Positions 35,446 to 44,752 of a stretch of 64,000 nucleotides of DNA are shown piece after piece; position 1 is the stretch's first letter; the number at the start of each line of letters is the position of its first letter. The translations under genes were made by a program, and so were the position numbers. Source of the stretch: Anaerolineae bacterium (GTDB lineage Bacteria; Chloroflexota; Anaerolineae; Aggregatilineales; Phototrophicaceae); assembly GCA_019912965.1 (NCBI GenBank), contig JAIOHM010000113.1, positions 1-64,000 of the forward strand. Direction: 5' to 3'. Below the pieces are notes generated by a model. The model had not been told where the DNA came from. It worked only from the letters and a program-made list of their open reading frames with translations, and ran no database searches.

Positions 35446-36321
35446 TCAGACGATCTCTAATAACGACCTGTTCTCCCGCAGAGGGACGAAAAATGGGCGC
35501 TCATCGGGAGATGGATTGGGACGATGATAAGCCAGAAGCAGCTGCCCATCGAAGGTGCGGAACACCATGCAGTGACCGCCGTCTCCAGCATACAGTGGCA
35601 CAGGGAATTGCTGCCATGGGCCTACGATTTCACCAGATATCGATCTCGCCATCCCGACGGTATAACCACCCTCGCCGAAACTCGACCACAGCATAATTAG
35701 CTCACCGCTTGTCAGTCGATGCAGCCACGGGCCATCGGTAACATAGCCTTTTCTGCCCTTTGAATTGATCTCCTGCGCCCATGCTGCCTCTGAAGCCCGG
35801 AACAACAAGTGTGGCTTCTCTATCGCCGATTTCAGATCATCGCTCAAACGCATGGTGGAGATTTCACCATCCCCTGCCTGCACCCACTCGTGACAAAAGA
35901 CTATCCAGGGCTGGTCATTGGCATCCACGTACAGTGTTCCATCGAGGCACTCCCAATCGCGGGGTGTAACCGGCCCATCGCTGATTGGCAGGAAAGGCCC
36001 CTGTGGGCTATCGGCTGCCAGGATTTGTGTTCCCCGGCAAATACCTTCAGCCTTGAAGCTGATGAACATGTAATAGCGTTCGTGGTAAACATGGACTTCG
36101 GGTGCCCAGAAGTTATGGTCAGCCCAGAATCCTGCCGGAGGTCGGAAGGCCGGGAATGGCCCTTCCCAACTTTGCAGATCGGAACTGGTGTAATAATCGA
36201 TACCCGATGCAGCGTTAGTCCAACTCTCTGGGCCAGTAGTGCCATACAGATAATATTGCTTCTCCTTCATAACGGGCAGCACAAATGGATCACGGATGTG
36301 GATGTCAGTGTTCTTCAGCAT
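35446..36321 (-). CDS. GH43 family glycosidase
   Basis: A 291-residue single-domain five-bladed propeller, no signal peptide; GGGAAG precedes the ATG and TATAAT is present upstream at 36351-36357. The base is D11 in HIRDPFVLP and the second carboxylate is in ECLDGTLYVD. Where most GH43 enzymes have the general-acid Glu (EgP), this protein reads VTDGPWLHRLTSGELIMLWSS, an Asp. A set of GH43 subfamilies carries this DGP variant, so it is probably a family feature and not a lesion. Likely an arabinan- or arabinofuranoside-acting enzyme. Stands alone between the two arms. Confidence 0.85.
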   Translation of the reverse strand: MLKNTDIHIRDPFVLPVMKEKQYYLYGTTGPESWTNAASGIDYYTSSDLQSWEGPFPAFRPPAGFWADHNFWAPEVHVYHERYYMFISFKAEGICRGTQILAADSPQGPFLPISDGPVTPRDWECLDGTLYVDANDQPWIVFCHEWVQAGDGEISTMRLSDDLKSAIEKPHLLFRASEAAWAQEINSKGRKGYVTDGPWLHRLTSGELIMLWSSFGEGGYTVGMARSISGEIVGPWQQFPVPLYAGDGGHCMVFRTFDGQLLLAYHRPNPSPDERPFFVPLRENRSLLEIV

Positions 36322-36462
36322 GATTCTTCCCGAAAAATGTGTGGTTATACATTATATGCGCTTCCGCACTTTTATGTGGAAATCGAAAGTAGCCTCACCT
36401 TAAACGGCGGAGACGCATTTTGGGCTAAAAAGGCACCAAGATAATCTGTAACGGTCTTTAAA

Positions 36463-36538
36463 GCCCCCTCCTCGGTGCGAGAGGGGGTTTTGGGGTGGGG
36501 TAAATTGCCTCCACTGCTTAGTGCTGTTCTACCTTGTG
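36463..36538 (-). repeat. second dispersed repeat with terminal hairpin, copy 2
   Basis: Minus-strand counterpart of 16503-16575: ACAAGGT, then AGTGGAGG, AATTTACCCCACCCCA and a terminal hairpin CCCCCTC/GAGGGGG. It lies in the 329-bp gap between the two GH genes, about 110 bp past the end of the GH78 gene at 36651, and its hairpin is followed by CTTTAAAG, so it may act as that gene's terminator. The remainder of the gap is unremarkable. Confidence 0.55.
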
Positions 36539-36650
36539 CATTCGAGTTTGGTTTAAAAACGTCTGAATATAGATAGAATACCAATACCTCATCATAATAA
36601 ATGTCGTTACATTACCTGCTCCCACCTGTTTATCAGACTAAAACTTTGCC

Positions 36651-39389
36651 CTAAGACACAACAAATCGATATGTTCCTGCTCCAACTTCATGAACCAAAC
36701 CGTTGACGGTATTTCCGTTCAAGGTAATGATGCCCTCACATGGCAAATGCACCGTCGCCGTTGTATTCGGCGGTACCACAACGTTGTATATGAACCCTTC
36801 ATCTTCGAATTTCCACTCAGAGGCCAGCATTCCATACATTGTGTCGAGTTTTGCGCGGGCAAAGGTCAAACCACCGCCCGGTTGCGGACGCAGAATCGCA
36901 TGTTTATATCCCGGCACAGCGGGATCGGTTTCGATACCTGCTACTGTGTTATACAACCAAGCGCCAATAGCCCCATATGCATAGTGATTGAACGAATTCA
37001 TTTCCGGCGTTTGGAAGCCGTTTTCCTGCGTCCACCCATCCCATCGTTCCCAAATCGTGGTCGCGCCCTGTGTCACGGCATATAGCCACGAGGGCCAGCT
37101 TTTTTGGTTCAACAGTGCATAAGCCGCATCCAACCGTCCATAGCGGCTGAGAACATGATTCAAATATGGCGATCCCACAAACCCCGTCGAAAGGTGCATT
37201 CCCCGGCGTTCAAGATCGGCAAGGAGTTCATCAACTGCCAGCGGGCGCAAATGGTCGGGCAGCAGATCGAAGTGCAACGCCAGCACATAGGCAGTTTGTG
37301 TAGGAGTAAAGAAGTCGGTATTGAACACCTCGGATGCGGTATCGCCATAATCAACCAGTTGCAGATTGCCACGTGAAAGACGGTCAGCGTCGTCCATCAA
37401 TCTACGGCTTTCTGATGGTAAGACAGCTACCAGTGGAACCGTGCTGCCCACTAGATAACGATCTGCGAACGCTGTTTTGACATCCTCAAACAATTGTTGA
37501 TAATGTGCGGCATCCTCAGACTTCCCTAACAGGGTTGCGATCTGCGCCATCAAGTTCGCGTCATAGGCAAGAAAAGCTGTGCCAATTAAATCGCGAGGTG
37601 TGCTGGCATTGATCGACAGCCAATCCCCAAAACCGGGCCAACCTTCATAATCTGGCGCACAGCGAATATATCCGGGGCTGGTTTTTACGAGGAAATCCAT
37701 GAAGCGGATCATCGTGTCGTAGTTTTGCTCAAGGATACGCGTATCACCGTAGCAGAGATAAATCGTCCATGGGCAGATGATGACGGCATCTGCCCACGCC
37801 GGGCCACCATCAACTGGCACATCAGTAGCGTAGGGAACAACAGCCGGAATAGAACCATCAGGATTTTGCGAGTCTGTCACATCCTGTGCCCACTTGGTCA
37901 TAAATCCGGCAACATTCGTGTTGAAGGCAGCCGTGCTTACAAATACCTGAATATCGCCTGTCCACCCCAATCGCTCATCACGCTGAGGGCAGTCAGTCGG
38001 CACATCAAGGAAATTGCCTTTTTGCCCCCAAAGAATATTATTTTGGAGCTGATTGAGCATTGGGTCAGAACATTCAAATGTGCCCGTTTGTTCCATTTCC
38101 GAGTGCAGCACGATCCCTGTAATCGTATCGCGGGTCACCTCGCCGGGGTAACCTTCAATTTCAACATAACGGAAGCCATGGAACGTGAATTTCGACTCCC
38201 AGACTTCCTCGGTGTCACCTTTGAAAGTGTAATAGTCAGTCGCGTGTGCGGAACGCAAATTCGCTGTATATAACGATCCATCCGGGTTGATAACTTCGGC
38301 AAAGCGTAAGGTAATCGTCGTTCTGGCAGGTGCTTTCCCTTTGAAACGCACCCGACCAACCATATTTTGTCCAAGATCGAACACATGACGTTTGCGCCCC
38401 ATGCCACCACGATTAAGCGGCTCTTTCACAGGTGGGAGTTCCTGGATACGCCGTACTGTCGGGCCATTGAGTGCTACCAGTCGAAGGTTCGGATGCTGGA
38501 AGGTTTCAACAGGCAGGGCACCTGTTGAAATAAAGTCTGGCGTATCCCAACCCGGCAGTTCTTTACGGGCATCATAAGCCTCGCCCATCACCAAATCACT
38601 ATGCGTGATTGCACCGAATTGATACGTCCACGAACTGTCAGAGCTTATAGTATGGGTGCTTCCATCTGTTAGTTTGACTTCGAGCTGTGCCAACAATTGC
38701 GGACGATCTACATAGTTTTGGCGATGCAGCCACCCGATGTATCCGACAGCCCATCCGTCACCAAGTATTGCGCCGATTGCGTTCTCGCCGCGATGGATGA
38801 GATGTGCTACGTCATACGTAAGATACTGCACACGCTTGTTGTAATCTGTCCACCCCGGTGCAAACACATCCTCACCTACAGGCTGACCATTGATTGAACA
38901 CTCAAACAGCCCTAACGCCGTGACATATAATCGTGCCCAAACTACATCCGTTGGAAGCATAAACGTTTTACGTAAATAGGGAATGGGAAGTGTGCTGCGT
39001 GCTCCACCTGCAAAAGCCGTGCCGACCCACTGTGCTTGCCAATCATCGGAATGGAGCAACCCCATCTCAAACCACGCAAGTTCGCTCGTCGCTTCTGTTC
39101 CCTTTTCATCCCATACGATAACTTTCCAGTAGATGCGCTGGCGTGAGTGTAAGGGCTTTCCAGAGTAAATCACATGTACTGATTGATCTGATTCGACTTT
39201 TCCGCTGTCCCACAAATCCGCTTTTCCGTTGCTGAGTTCTTCAGGTTTGCTGGCTGCCAGAATTTGATAAGCGATTTGTTGCGCGCCCAAACGGCCGATT
39301 TGCATCTTCCAGCCCAGGCGAGGATTTTGCACATCAATGCCTAGTGGATTTGTCCGATATTCGCAAATCAGATCCACAATTTTTGTCAT
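36651..39389 (-). CDS. GH78 alpha-L-rhamnosidase, second copy
   Basis: The ATG at 39389 with AGAGG upstream gives 912 residues starting MTKIVDLICEYRTNPLGIDVQNPRLGW; the open frame continues to 39443. The domain order is the same as in the GH78 enzyme at 27883, with DCPQRDERLGWTGDIQVF carrying the general acid and NSFNHYAYGAIGAWLYN the C-terminal barrel block. Here that block reads AIGAW where the other protein has SIVEW, so the proposed general base is not at the same place. No signal peptide. It is transcribed divergently from the second LacI gene. Confidence 0.9.
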   Translation of the reverse strand: MTKIVDLICEYRTNPLGIDVQNPRLGWKMQIGRLGAQQIAYQILAASKPEELSNGKADLWDSGKVESDQSVHVIYSGKPLHSRQRIYWKVIVWDEKGTEATSELAWFEMGLLHSDDWQAQWVGTAFAGGARSTLPIPYLRKTFMLPTDVVWARLYVTALGLFECSINGQPVGEDVFAPGWTDYNKRVQYLTYDVAHLIHRGENAIGAILGDGWAVGYIGWLHRQNYVDRPQLLAQLEVKLTDGSTHTISSDSSWTYQFGAITHSDLVMGEAYDARKELPGWDTPDFISTGALPVETFQHPNLRLVALNGPTVRRIQELPPVKEPLNRGGMGRKRHVFDLGQNMVGRVRFKGKAPARTTITLRFAEVINPDGSLYTANLRSAHATDYYTFKGDTEEVWESKFTFHGFRYVEIEGYPGEVTRDTITGIVLHSEMEQTGTFECSDPMLNQLQNNILWGQKGNFLDVPTDCPQRDERLGWTGDIQVFVSTAAFNTNVAGFMTKWAQDVTDSQNPDGSIPAVVPYATDVPVDGGPAWADAVIICPWTIYLCYGDTRILEQNYDTMIRFMDFLVKTSPGYIRCAPDYEGWPGFGDWLSINASTPRDLIGTAFLAYDANLMAQIATLLGKSEDAAHYQQLFEDVKTAFADRYLVGSTVPLVAVLPSESRRLMDDADRLSRGNLQLVDYGDTASEVFNTDFFTPTQTAYVLALHFDLLPDHLRPLAVDELLADLERRGMHLSTGFVGSPYLNHVLSRYGRLDAAYALLNQKSWPSWLYAVTQGATTIWERWDGWTQENGFQTPEMNSFNHYAYGAIGAWLYNTVAGIETDPAVPGYKHAILRPQPGGGLTFARAKLDTMYGMLASEWKFEDEGFIYNVVVPPNTTATVHLPCEGIITLNGNTVNGLVHEVGAGTYRFVVS

Positions 39390-39456
39390 AAGTTTTATCC
39401 TCTTTTGCATATATTCAGAAAATAGTAGTGCAGGCTCACTCACAAGGTTGACTTGC

Positions 39457-39516
39457 TTGACAAATTTTCAATTGCTTTATATCCTCAATTTACACGAGTA
39501 AGCTGAGTCGTGTCAA
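39457..39516 (+). promoter_or_regulatory. promoter and operator region of the arm-2 lacI gene
   Basis: TTGACA (39457-39462) and TATCCT (39480-39485), 17 bases apart, form a plausible promoter. Just downstream are ACACGA (39492-39497) and TCGTGT (39508-39513), an inverted repeat; TCGTGTCAA (39508-39516) contains the CGTGTCAA half-site also seen at the arm-1 promoter. A repressor there would sit at the start of transcription of lacI and could also affect the divergent GH78 gene. Confidence 0.55.
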
Positions 39517-39558
39517 CCAATTACTGGAACTATTTTTTAGCTGTTTATTTGGATATTT

Positions 39559-40590
39559 ATGAAGCGTCCCACCCAAGTTGATGTTGCCCGTTTAGCGGGT
39601 GTCTCACGCGCAACCGTATCGTATGTCTTAAACGCTCAAACTGACCAGCGCATCCCTATTTCGCCTGAAACCCGTCAGCGCGTTCTGGATGCGATTGCTC
39701 AATTAGGGTACGAAATAGACGCCCGTGCCCAATCCCTCCGCAGCGGAGACACTAAAACGATCGGTGTTCTCCTTCCGATCTACGAAAATCCGTTTTTCTG
39801 GCAGATTTTGCGCGGCATATCGATGGAAGCTGAAGCGTCCGGATACAGTGTGCTTCTCGCCCATAGTTCTTTAACGCCAGAAGAAGAAAACCAAAGCGTG
39901 CGGGAGCTTGCCGAACAGCGCGTAGATGGCTTGATCATGTTAATCGGATTCAAGCTACTTCCTGAGCAGGTTCTGAATCAACTGCATCATTCAACCCGTC
40001 CCGTCGTCGAAATTTCAGGTACGGCTTCCACCTTTGATTATGTTCATCAGGGGTATGGCGCTGGCGCATACGCTTTAATGTCCTATCTCTTTGAATTAGG
40101 ACATGAGCGTATTGGCTTTGTTTATGGTGTGACAATTACCTCTCAGGGGTTTGACCGTTTAGAGGCTTACCGCCAGTCACTCGAAGATGCTGGACTGCCA
40201 TATGACGAAAGTTTAGTGCTGCAATGCGGCCCCTTAATGGAAGATGGTTATCAGGCAGCAGTTCAGTTGTTGAATCGGCCAGATCGTCCCACCGCACTCT
40301 TAGCGATAAATGACCTGCTAGGAATGGCCGTCATACGTGCCGCCACTGATCTTGGACTAAGTGTACCTGGTGATGTCTCGGTTGCCAGTTTCGATGACAT
40401 TCCGTTTAGCAGTTTTATCGTTCCGCGTTTGACCAGCGTTTCAGGCAGCCCGGAACAAAATGGACGGGATGCGGTGCGTCTTTTGCTCAAGCGGCTGAAT
40501 GAGCCGGATCGCCCGCAAGAAGTCATCGCTGCCGACTGGCAGCTAAACATTCGAGAATCGACTGGCCCAGCGCCGAAGCAAAATCATTGA
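39559..40590 (+). CDS. LacI family transcriptional regulator, arm 2
   Basis: A 343-residue repressor: MKRPTQVDVARLAGVSRATVSYVLN helix-turn-helix, ARAQSLRSGDTKTIGVLLP hinge region, sugar-binding effector domain and the terminal RESTGP motif. It has no clear ribosome binding site. It is a close paralogue of the regulator at 34241, and the shared recognition helix implies related operators. It leads the plus-strand transporter genes and is divergent from a GH78 gene, so it probably controls both. Confidence 0.9.
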   Translation: MKRPTQVDVARLAGVSRATVSYVLNAQTDQRIPISPETRQRVLDAIAQLGYEIDARAQSLRSGDTKTIGVLLPIYENPFFWQILRGISMEAEASGYSVLLAHSSLTPEEENQSVRELAEQRVDGLIMLIGFKLLPEQVLNQLHHSTRPVVEISGTASTFDYVHQGYGAGAYALMSYLFELGHERIGFVYGVTITSQGFDRLEAYRQSLEDAGLPYDESLVLQCGPLMEDGYQAAVQLLNRPDRPTALLAINDLLGMAVIRAATDLGLSVPGDVSVASFDDIPFSSFIVPRLTSVSGSPEQNGRDAVRLLLKRLNEPDRPQEVIAADWQLNIRESTGPAPKQNH

Positions 40591-40708
40591 TTTTCTGAAG
40601 TTGAGCTAAGCGAAAAGCTTTAGCTCAGAAATTACCTACCTTTTGTGAACAGGAGAACCCATTTGTTCTCTTGGCAGATTAATATTCTTAGTTTTAGGAG
40701 TGTTTCAC

Positions 40709-41983
40709 ATGATCAGGAAAGTACTATTTCTTTTTCTCTTGTTTGTGCTGGGCGTATCTGTGACCGCTGCTCAGGACACGGTCACGCTAACCTACCTCGT
40801 AGACGAGAGCCAGAACAGTCAGGATATGGCGAAAGCGCTCGTGGATGCCTATAGCGCATTGCATCCAAATGTGACCATCAACATTGAGAGTCGTCCGGGC
40901 GGCACCGAAGGGGACAATATTGTCAAAACGCGGCTTGCAACGGGTGACATGACCGATATTTTCTTCTATAACTCAGGCTCGTTGCTTCAGGCATTAAATC
41001 CGTCCCAGACGCTTGTTGATCTCTCAGATCAGCCGTTCATCGAAAACATTGTTGACTCGTTCCTGCCCACAGTGTCACAAAATGACGGAATATTCGGCGT
41101 ACCAACTGGCACAGCGATGGGTGGTGGCATCCTCTACAATAAGGCTGTCTATGAAGAACTCGGCCTCAGCGTACCGACAACATGGGCCGAATTTGCAGCC
41201 AACAATGAAACCATTCTAGCGGCAGGCATTCCGCCAGTGCTGGCAACCTTTGGTGACACTTGGACGTCGCAGTTGTTTGTCCTCGGTGACTATTACAATG
41301 TCGCACAAGCTGTTCCTGATTTTGCTGAGCAATACACAGGCAACGAGGCCAAGTACGCGACCACCCCGGCAGCGATGGCAGGCTTCACTTACTTGCAGGA
41401 AGGATTTGAACAGGGTTGGTGGCAACCGGACTATGCAACCACACGCTTTGAACAGGGTTTGGCCCTGTTGGCAAACGGCGAAGTTGCGCACTTCCCGATG
41501 CTCACATTCGCACTCTCTACAATTGCGACCAACTTCCCCGATAAAGTCAACGATATTGGCTTTTTCGCACAGCCCGGTGCAAGTGCGGATGCTAACGGCG
41601 CAACGATCTGGATGCCTGCTGGAACCTACATCCCGCAAACCACTTCAAACCCTGAAGTTGCGCTCGACTTTTTGGCATTCATCGCCTCTGTCGATGGTGT
41701 AGACGCAATTACGGCGATGGTTCCCCCCAATGGCCCGTATCTGATTGAAGGCTCGACCCTGCCGGATGATGTGCTGCCCGCCGTGAAAGACCTCGCCGCC
41801 TATATCGATTCGGGCAATTCGTATCCCGCGCTGGAATTCCTGTCGCCCATTAAAGGCCCGAACCTCGAACAACTCTGCGTTGCCGTCGGTACAGGCCAGA
41901 TGGACGCTGCCACCGCAGCGGCGAATTACGATCTCGATGTTGAACGTCAAGCACAACAGTTGGGTCTGCCGGGCTGGGAATGA
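40709..41983 (+). CDS. sugar ABC transporter solute-binding protein (family 1), arm 2
   Basis: A 424-residue exported protein; ATG at 40709 with AGGAG eight bases upstream (a GTG at 40700 is in frame but lacks spacing). Signal peptide MIRKVLFLFLLFVLGVSVTAA. TLTYLVDESQNSQDMAKALVDAYS, DMTDIFFYNSG and GGGILYNKAVYEELGL fit family 1 binding proteins. It precedes the MalFG-type permease pair, the reverse of the order in arm 1, so the two systems are not a simple duplication. Ligand unknown. Confidence 0.9.
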   Translation: MIRKVLFLFLLFVLGVSVTAAQDTVTLTYLVDESQNSQDMAKALVDAYSALHPNVTINIESRPGGTEGDNIVKTRLATGDMTDIFFYNSGSLLQALNPSQTLVDLSDQPFIENIVDSFLPTVSQNDGIFGVPTGTAMGGGILYNKAVYEELGLSVPTTWAEFAANNETILAAGIPPVLATFGDTWTSQLFVLGDYYNVAQAVPDFAEQYTGNEAKYATTPAAMAGFTYLQEGFEQGWWQPDYATTRFEQGLALLANGEVAHFPMLTFALSTIATNFPDKVNDIGFFAQPGASADANGATIWMPAGTYIPQTTSNPEVALDFLAFIASVDGVDAITAMVPPNGPYLIEGSTLPDDVLPAVKDLAAYIDSGNSYPALEFLSPIKGPNLEQLCVAVGTGQMDAATAAANYDLDVERQAQQLGLPGWE

Positions 41984-42081
41984 TCTCGCCTCGGTTTGTC
42001 ACAACCATCGTTTTGAGGGTTGGCTCTACAGCCAGCCCTCAGATACCAGAACCAACTACGCCCTGATGCCCCAGAGGTTTT

Positions 42082-42963
42082 ATGATAAGTGGTGACCTGC
42101 GTCCGCAGATTGTGCTACGGACATACCCCTATTGGTTTTATCTTCCCGCCGCCATTGTGTTTGGCGTGTTCTTTGTTGTCCCAACAATTCTGGCATTTTA
42201 CTTCAGCCTCACCCGCTGGACGTTGTTCGATGCAACCTTCATTGGATTGGATAATTACGAACGCTTCTTTAGTGATCCACAGCTTACCGCCGGGCTTCGC
42301 AATACCATTATTTATGCCGTGATAACCAGCGGGCTTAAGGTTGTTATTTCGCTCCCGCTTGCGATGCTGCTCACATCAAGAATCTGGTTAAAAGGGCTGC
42401 TTCGGGGGATCATCTTTTTTCCAGTGCTGGTGAGTACCGTCGCGGTTGGCATCACCTTCGCCTCGCTCATGCAGCCCTCCACTGGCCTTATCAACACCGC
42501 TTTAGGTGCACTGGGAATTCCTAAACTGGATTGGTTAGGTAATCCCGGTTTAGCGCTCTATTCGGTCGCCTTGGTGGATGTATGGAAAGGTGTTGGCATC
42601 GCAACCGTGATTTTTATGGCGGGCATTCTTTCCATCCCAACCGATTATTTTGAAGCCGCAAGGCTCGAAGGCGGCGCTTGGATTAAATTCCGCTACATCA
42701 TTCTGCCCCTCGCCCGCAACGCCACCTTTACTGTCATTCTGCTGTCGTTTATCGGCGGCCTGCGAACCTTCGATCTGATCTGGACGATGACGCGCGGCGG
42801 CCCCGGCTTTGCCTCTGATGTGCTCACGTCGGTGATCTACAAACAGTATCAAGCAGGTTTTTATGGCTTATCTGTCGCGGGCAATGTCGTGCTGTTTATT
42901 CTGGTCACTATCCTCATCTACCCGTTAATGCGCTTCTTCAATAGTAGGGAACTTGAGCTATGA
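42082..42963 (+). CDS. carbohydrate ABC transporter permease, MalF type, arm 2
   Basis: A 293-residue permease with six transmembrane helices, EAA loop YFEAARLEGGAWIKFRYIIL, and LPLA after it. AGAGG lies close to the ATG. Its last codon overlaps the ATG of the next gene by four bases (ATGA). It lies 98 bp after the binding-protein gene. Confidence 0.9.
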   Translation: MISGDLRPQIVLRTYPYWFYLPAAIVFGVFFVVPTILAFYFSLTRWTLFDATFIGLDNYERFFSDPQLTAGLRNTIIYAVITSGLKVVISLPLAMLLTSRIWLKGLLRGIIFFPVLVSTVAVGITFASLMQPSTGLINTALGALGIPKLDWLGNPGLALYSVALVDVWKGVGIATVIFMAGILSIPTDYFEAARLEGGAWIKFRYIILPLARNATFTVILLSFIGGLRTFDLIWTMTRGGPGFASDVLTSVIYKQYQAGFYGLSVAGNVVLFILVTILIYPLMRFFNSRELEL

Positions 42964-43796
42964 TCATACGAAAATTAGTTGCCAGTGTTTGGGTAGATGT
43001 TGTCTCGCTTATTGTCATCAGTATAATTTTTGTGGTGCCCTTCATATTTATTTTTTTGATGGCCGCTAAGACGGGGTCAGAAGCTGCCCTTTTTCAATTC
43101 ACATGGCCGGAGCAGTTCCAGTTATTTGAGAATATTCGTGAAGTGCTGGAATTTGGTAATGGTCGCATGTCACTCGCCTTGTGGAACAGCACCGTGCTCA
43201 CGGTGGGGTCAGTGACCTTGATTGTCTTGTTTTCTGCACTGGCCGCTTTTGTCATGCAGCGGCGGCGCGGCAGAGTATCATCAGTTGCCAGTTCGATTCT
43301 GCTCGCCGGGTTGATTACCCCACCGGCAGTCGTACCTACCATCTTTGTATTGCAGCATGTCGGGCTTTACCGGACGCTTTTCGGGCTGATCCTGGTCGAA
43401 GTTGCCTTCACCATGCCCTACGCAACCCTCATATTTCGCGCCTTTATGGCGTCCATTCCCCGCGAGATCGACGAAGCTGCTATCATCGATGGGGCTTCCC
43501 CGCTGCAAGTGTTCTTCCGCGTGATTCTGCCGCTGCTGCGTCCGGCGATCATAACCGTTATTGTCACCGCGTCTGTAAACATCTACAACGACTTCACCTC
43601 ACCGTTATACTTTCTCCCCGGCGCACAAAATGTGACGGTGCAGTTAACCATGTACAGCTATATCAGCCAGTTTACCTCCCAGTGGAATCTGTTGTTTGCC
43701 AATGTCGTTGTGATCACGATTCCACCCCTGATTATGTTCATGTTCTTCCAGCGGCAGCTTGTTTCAGGTATGACATCGGGCGCGATTAAGGGCTGA
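42960..43796 (+). CDS. carbohydrate ABC transporter permease, MalG type, arm 2
   Basis: A 278-residue permease coupled by ATGA overlap to the MalF-type gene. EAA loop IDEAAIIDGASPLQVFFRVI then LPLLRP; ends with FQRQLVSGMTSGAIKG, the usual MalG end. No ATPase gene follows; instead a terminator closes the operon, so an MsmX/UgpC-like ATPase encoded elsewhere is needed. Confidence 0.9.
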   Translation: MIIRKLVASVWVDVVSLIVISIIFVVPFIFIFLMAAKTGSEAALFQFTWPEQFQLFENIREVLEFGNGRMSLALWNSTVLTVGSVTLIVLFSALAAFVMQRRRGRVSSVASSILLAGLITPPAVVPTIFVLQHVGLYRTLFGLILVEVAFTMPYATLIFRAFMASIPREIDEAAIIDGASPLQVFFRVILPLLRPAIITVIVTASVNIYNDFTSPLYFLPGAQNVTVQLTMYSYISQFTSQWNLLFANVVVITIPPLIMFMFFQRQLVSGMTSGAIKG

Positions 43797-43840
43797 GGTA
43801 TACCGAATCATTTCGCTTCCAAATAAAACACACAAACACG

Positions 43841-43868
43841 AACCAGCACAGTCGCTGGTTTTTGTTTT
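43841..43868 (+). terminator. intrinsic terminator of the arm-2 transporter operon
   Basis: AACCAGC (43841-43847) and GCTGGTT (43854-43860) form a 7-bp stem, followed by TTTGTTTTG. Confidence 0.8.
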
Positions 43869-44128
43869 GTCTCCGCCCATCTCACCTTCACACCATACCC
43901 GCTCAGAGATTTCTTGCAGGCAACCAGAGGAGAGATGCAATTTCAGGTGTACATTTCTTATGCTGGCGCTTTATAAAACCGTGTTTAAACCCATTTCATT
44001 CGGTAACTTTAAAGAGAATGGGTTGAAGCATTTGACTTCATTACGGTATTGTTGTTGATGCAAATCTGCTTCCTGATTTGTTTAACACCATGCCTATGAG
44101 CATCCTTTTTATTTCGTGAGGAAATCCC
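43869..44128. other. rest of the spacer before the LysE gene
   Basis: With the terminator this forms a 332-bp gap. It holds no gene I can support. AACCCATT (43988-43995) and AATGGGTT (44017-44024) form an inverted repeat that might be a leader hairpin. Confidence 0.45.
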
Positions 44129-44743
44129 GTGTTCAGTTTCATTTCACGCGGTATCAGTTTGGGGTTTCTGGCCGGCGCGTCACCGGGGCCGTTTCAGAGC
44201 TATCTCATCAGCACTACACTGGCACAGGGCTGGCGCAAAAGCCTGATTGTCATCCTGACACCCCTGCTTACCGATGGCCCGATTATTCTGCTGGCGGTGG
44301 TTGTACTAAAACAGATTCCGTCCACATTCATCAGCTTGATTCAGGTTGTTGGCGGATTGTATCTCCTGTGGATTGCCTACAGCGGCTGGAAAGGCTTTCG
44401 AGCAGGAACTGCCCTTCAAGCGGATGCCTCATCCGAGCGCCGAACACTGACACAAGGCTTGATGATGAACTGGCTGAGTCCCGGCCCGTACATCTTCTGG
44501 GCCACTATCAATGGGCCACTATTGGTACAGGGTTTAGAGCAATCGGTTTGGCATGGTGTGGCTTTTATGGTCGCATTTTATGGAACATTCTTATTGCTAT
44601 TGGCGGCCTATGTTCTGGTTTTTGACCGCGTGCGCCACCTTGATACACGGGTAACAAATACCATTTTCTTGCTCACGTTGGTGGTCATGGTTGGTTTTAG
44701 CTTGTCACTCATCGGGCAAGGGTTGGGCATCATCAATAATTAA
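44129..44743 (+). CDS. LysE family translocator
   Basis: A 204-residue membrane protein with about six hydrophobic segments; GTG start with GAGG upstream. LGFLAGASPGPFQSYLISTTLAQGWRKS at the start is the LysE/RhtB signature, followed by GLYLLWIAYSGWKGFRAG and a third block NWLSPGPYIFW. Members export amino acids such as lysine, threonine or homoserine lactone; the substrate cannot be read from the sequence. A terminator follows. Confidence 0.87.
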   Translation: MFSFISRGISLGFLAGASPGPFQSYLISTTLAQGWRKSLIVILTPLLTDGPIILLAVVVLKQIPSTFISLIQVVGGLYLLWIAYSGWKGFRAGTALQADASSERRTLTQGLMMNWLSPGPYIFWATINGPLLVQGLEQSVWHGVAFMVAFYGTFLLLLAAYVLVFDRVRHLDTRVTNTIFLLTLVVMVGFSLSLIGQGLGIINN

Positions 44744-44752
44744 ATTTTTGTT

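Noticed and set aside
36425-36500. GC hairpin as a simple terminator of the GH78 gene
   Set aside because: It is better described as the end of the second dispersed repeat, although it may also end transcription.
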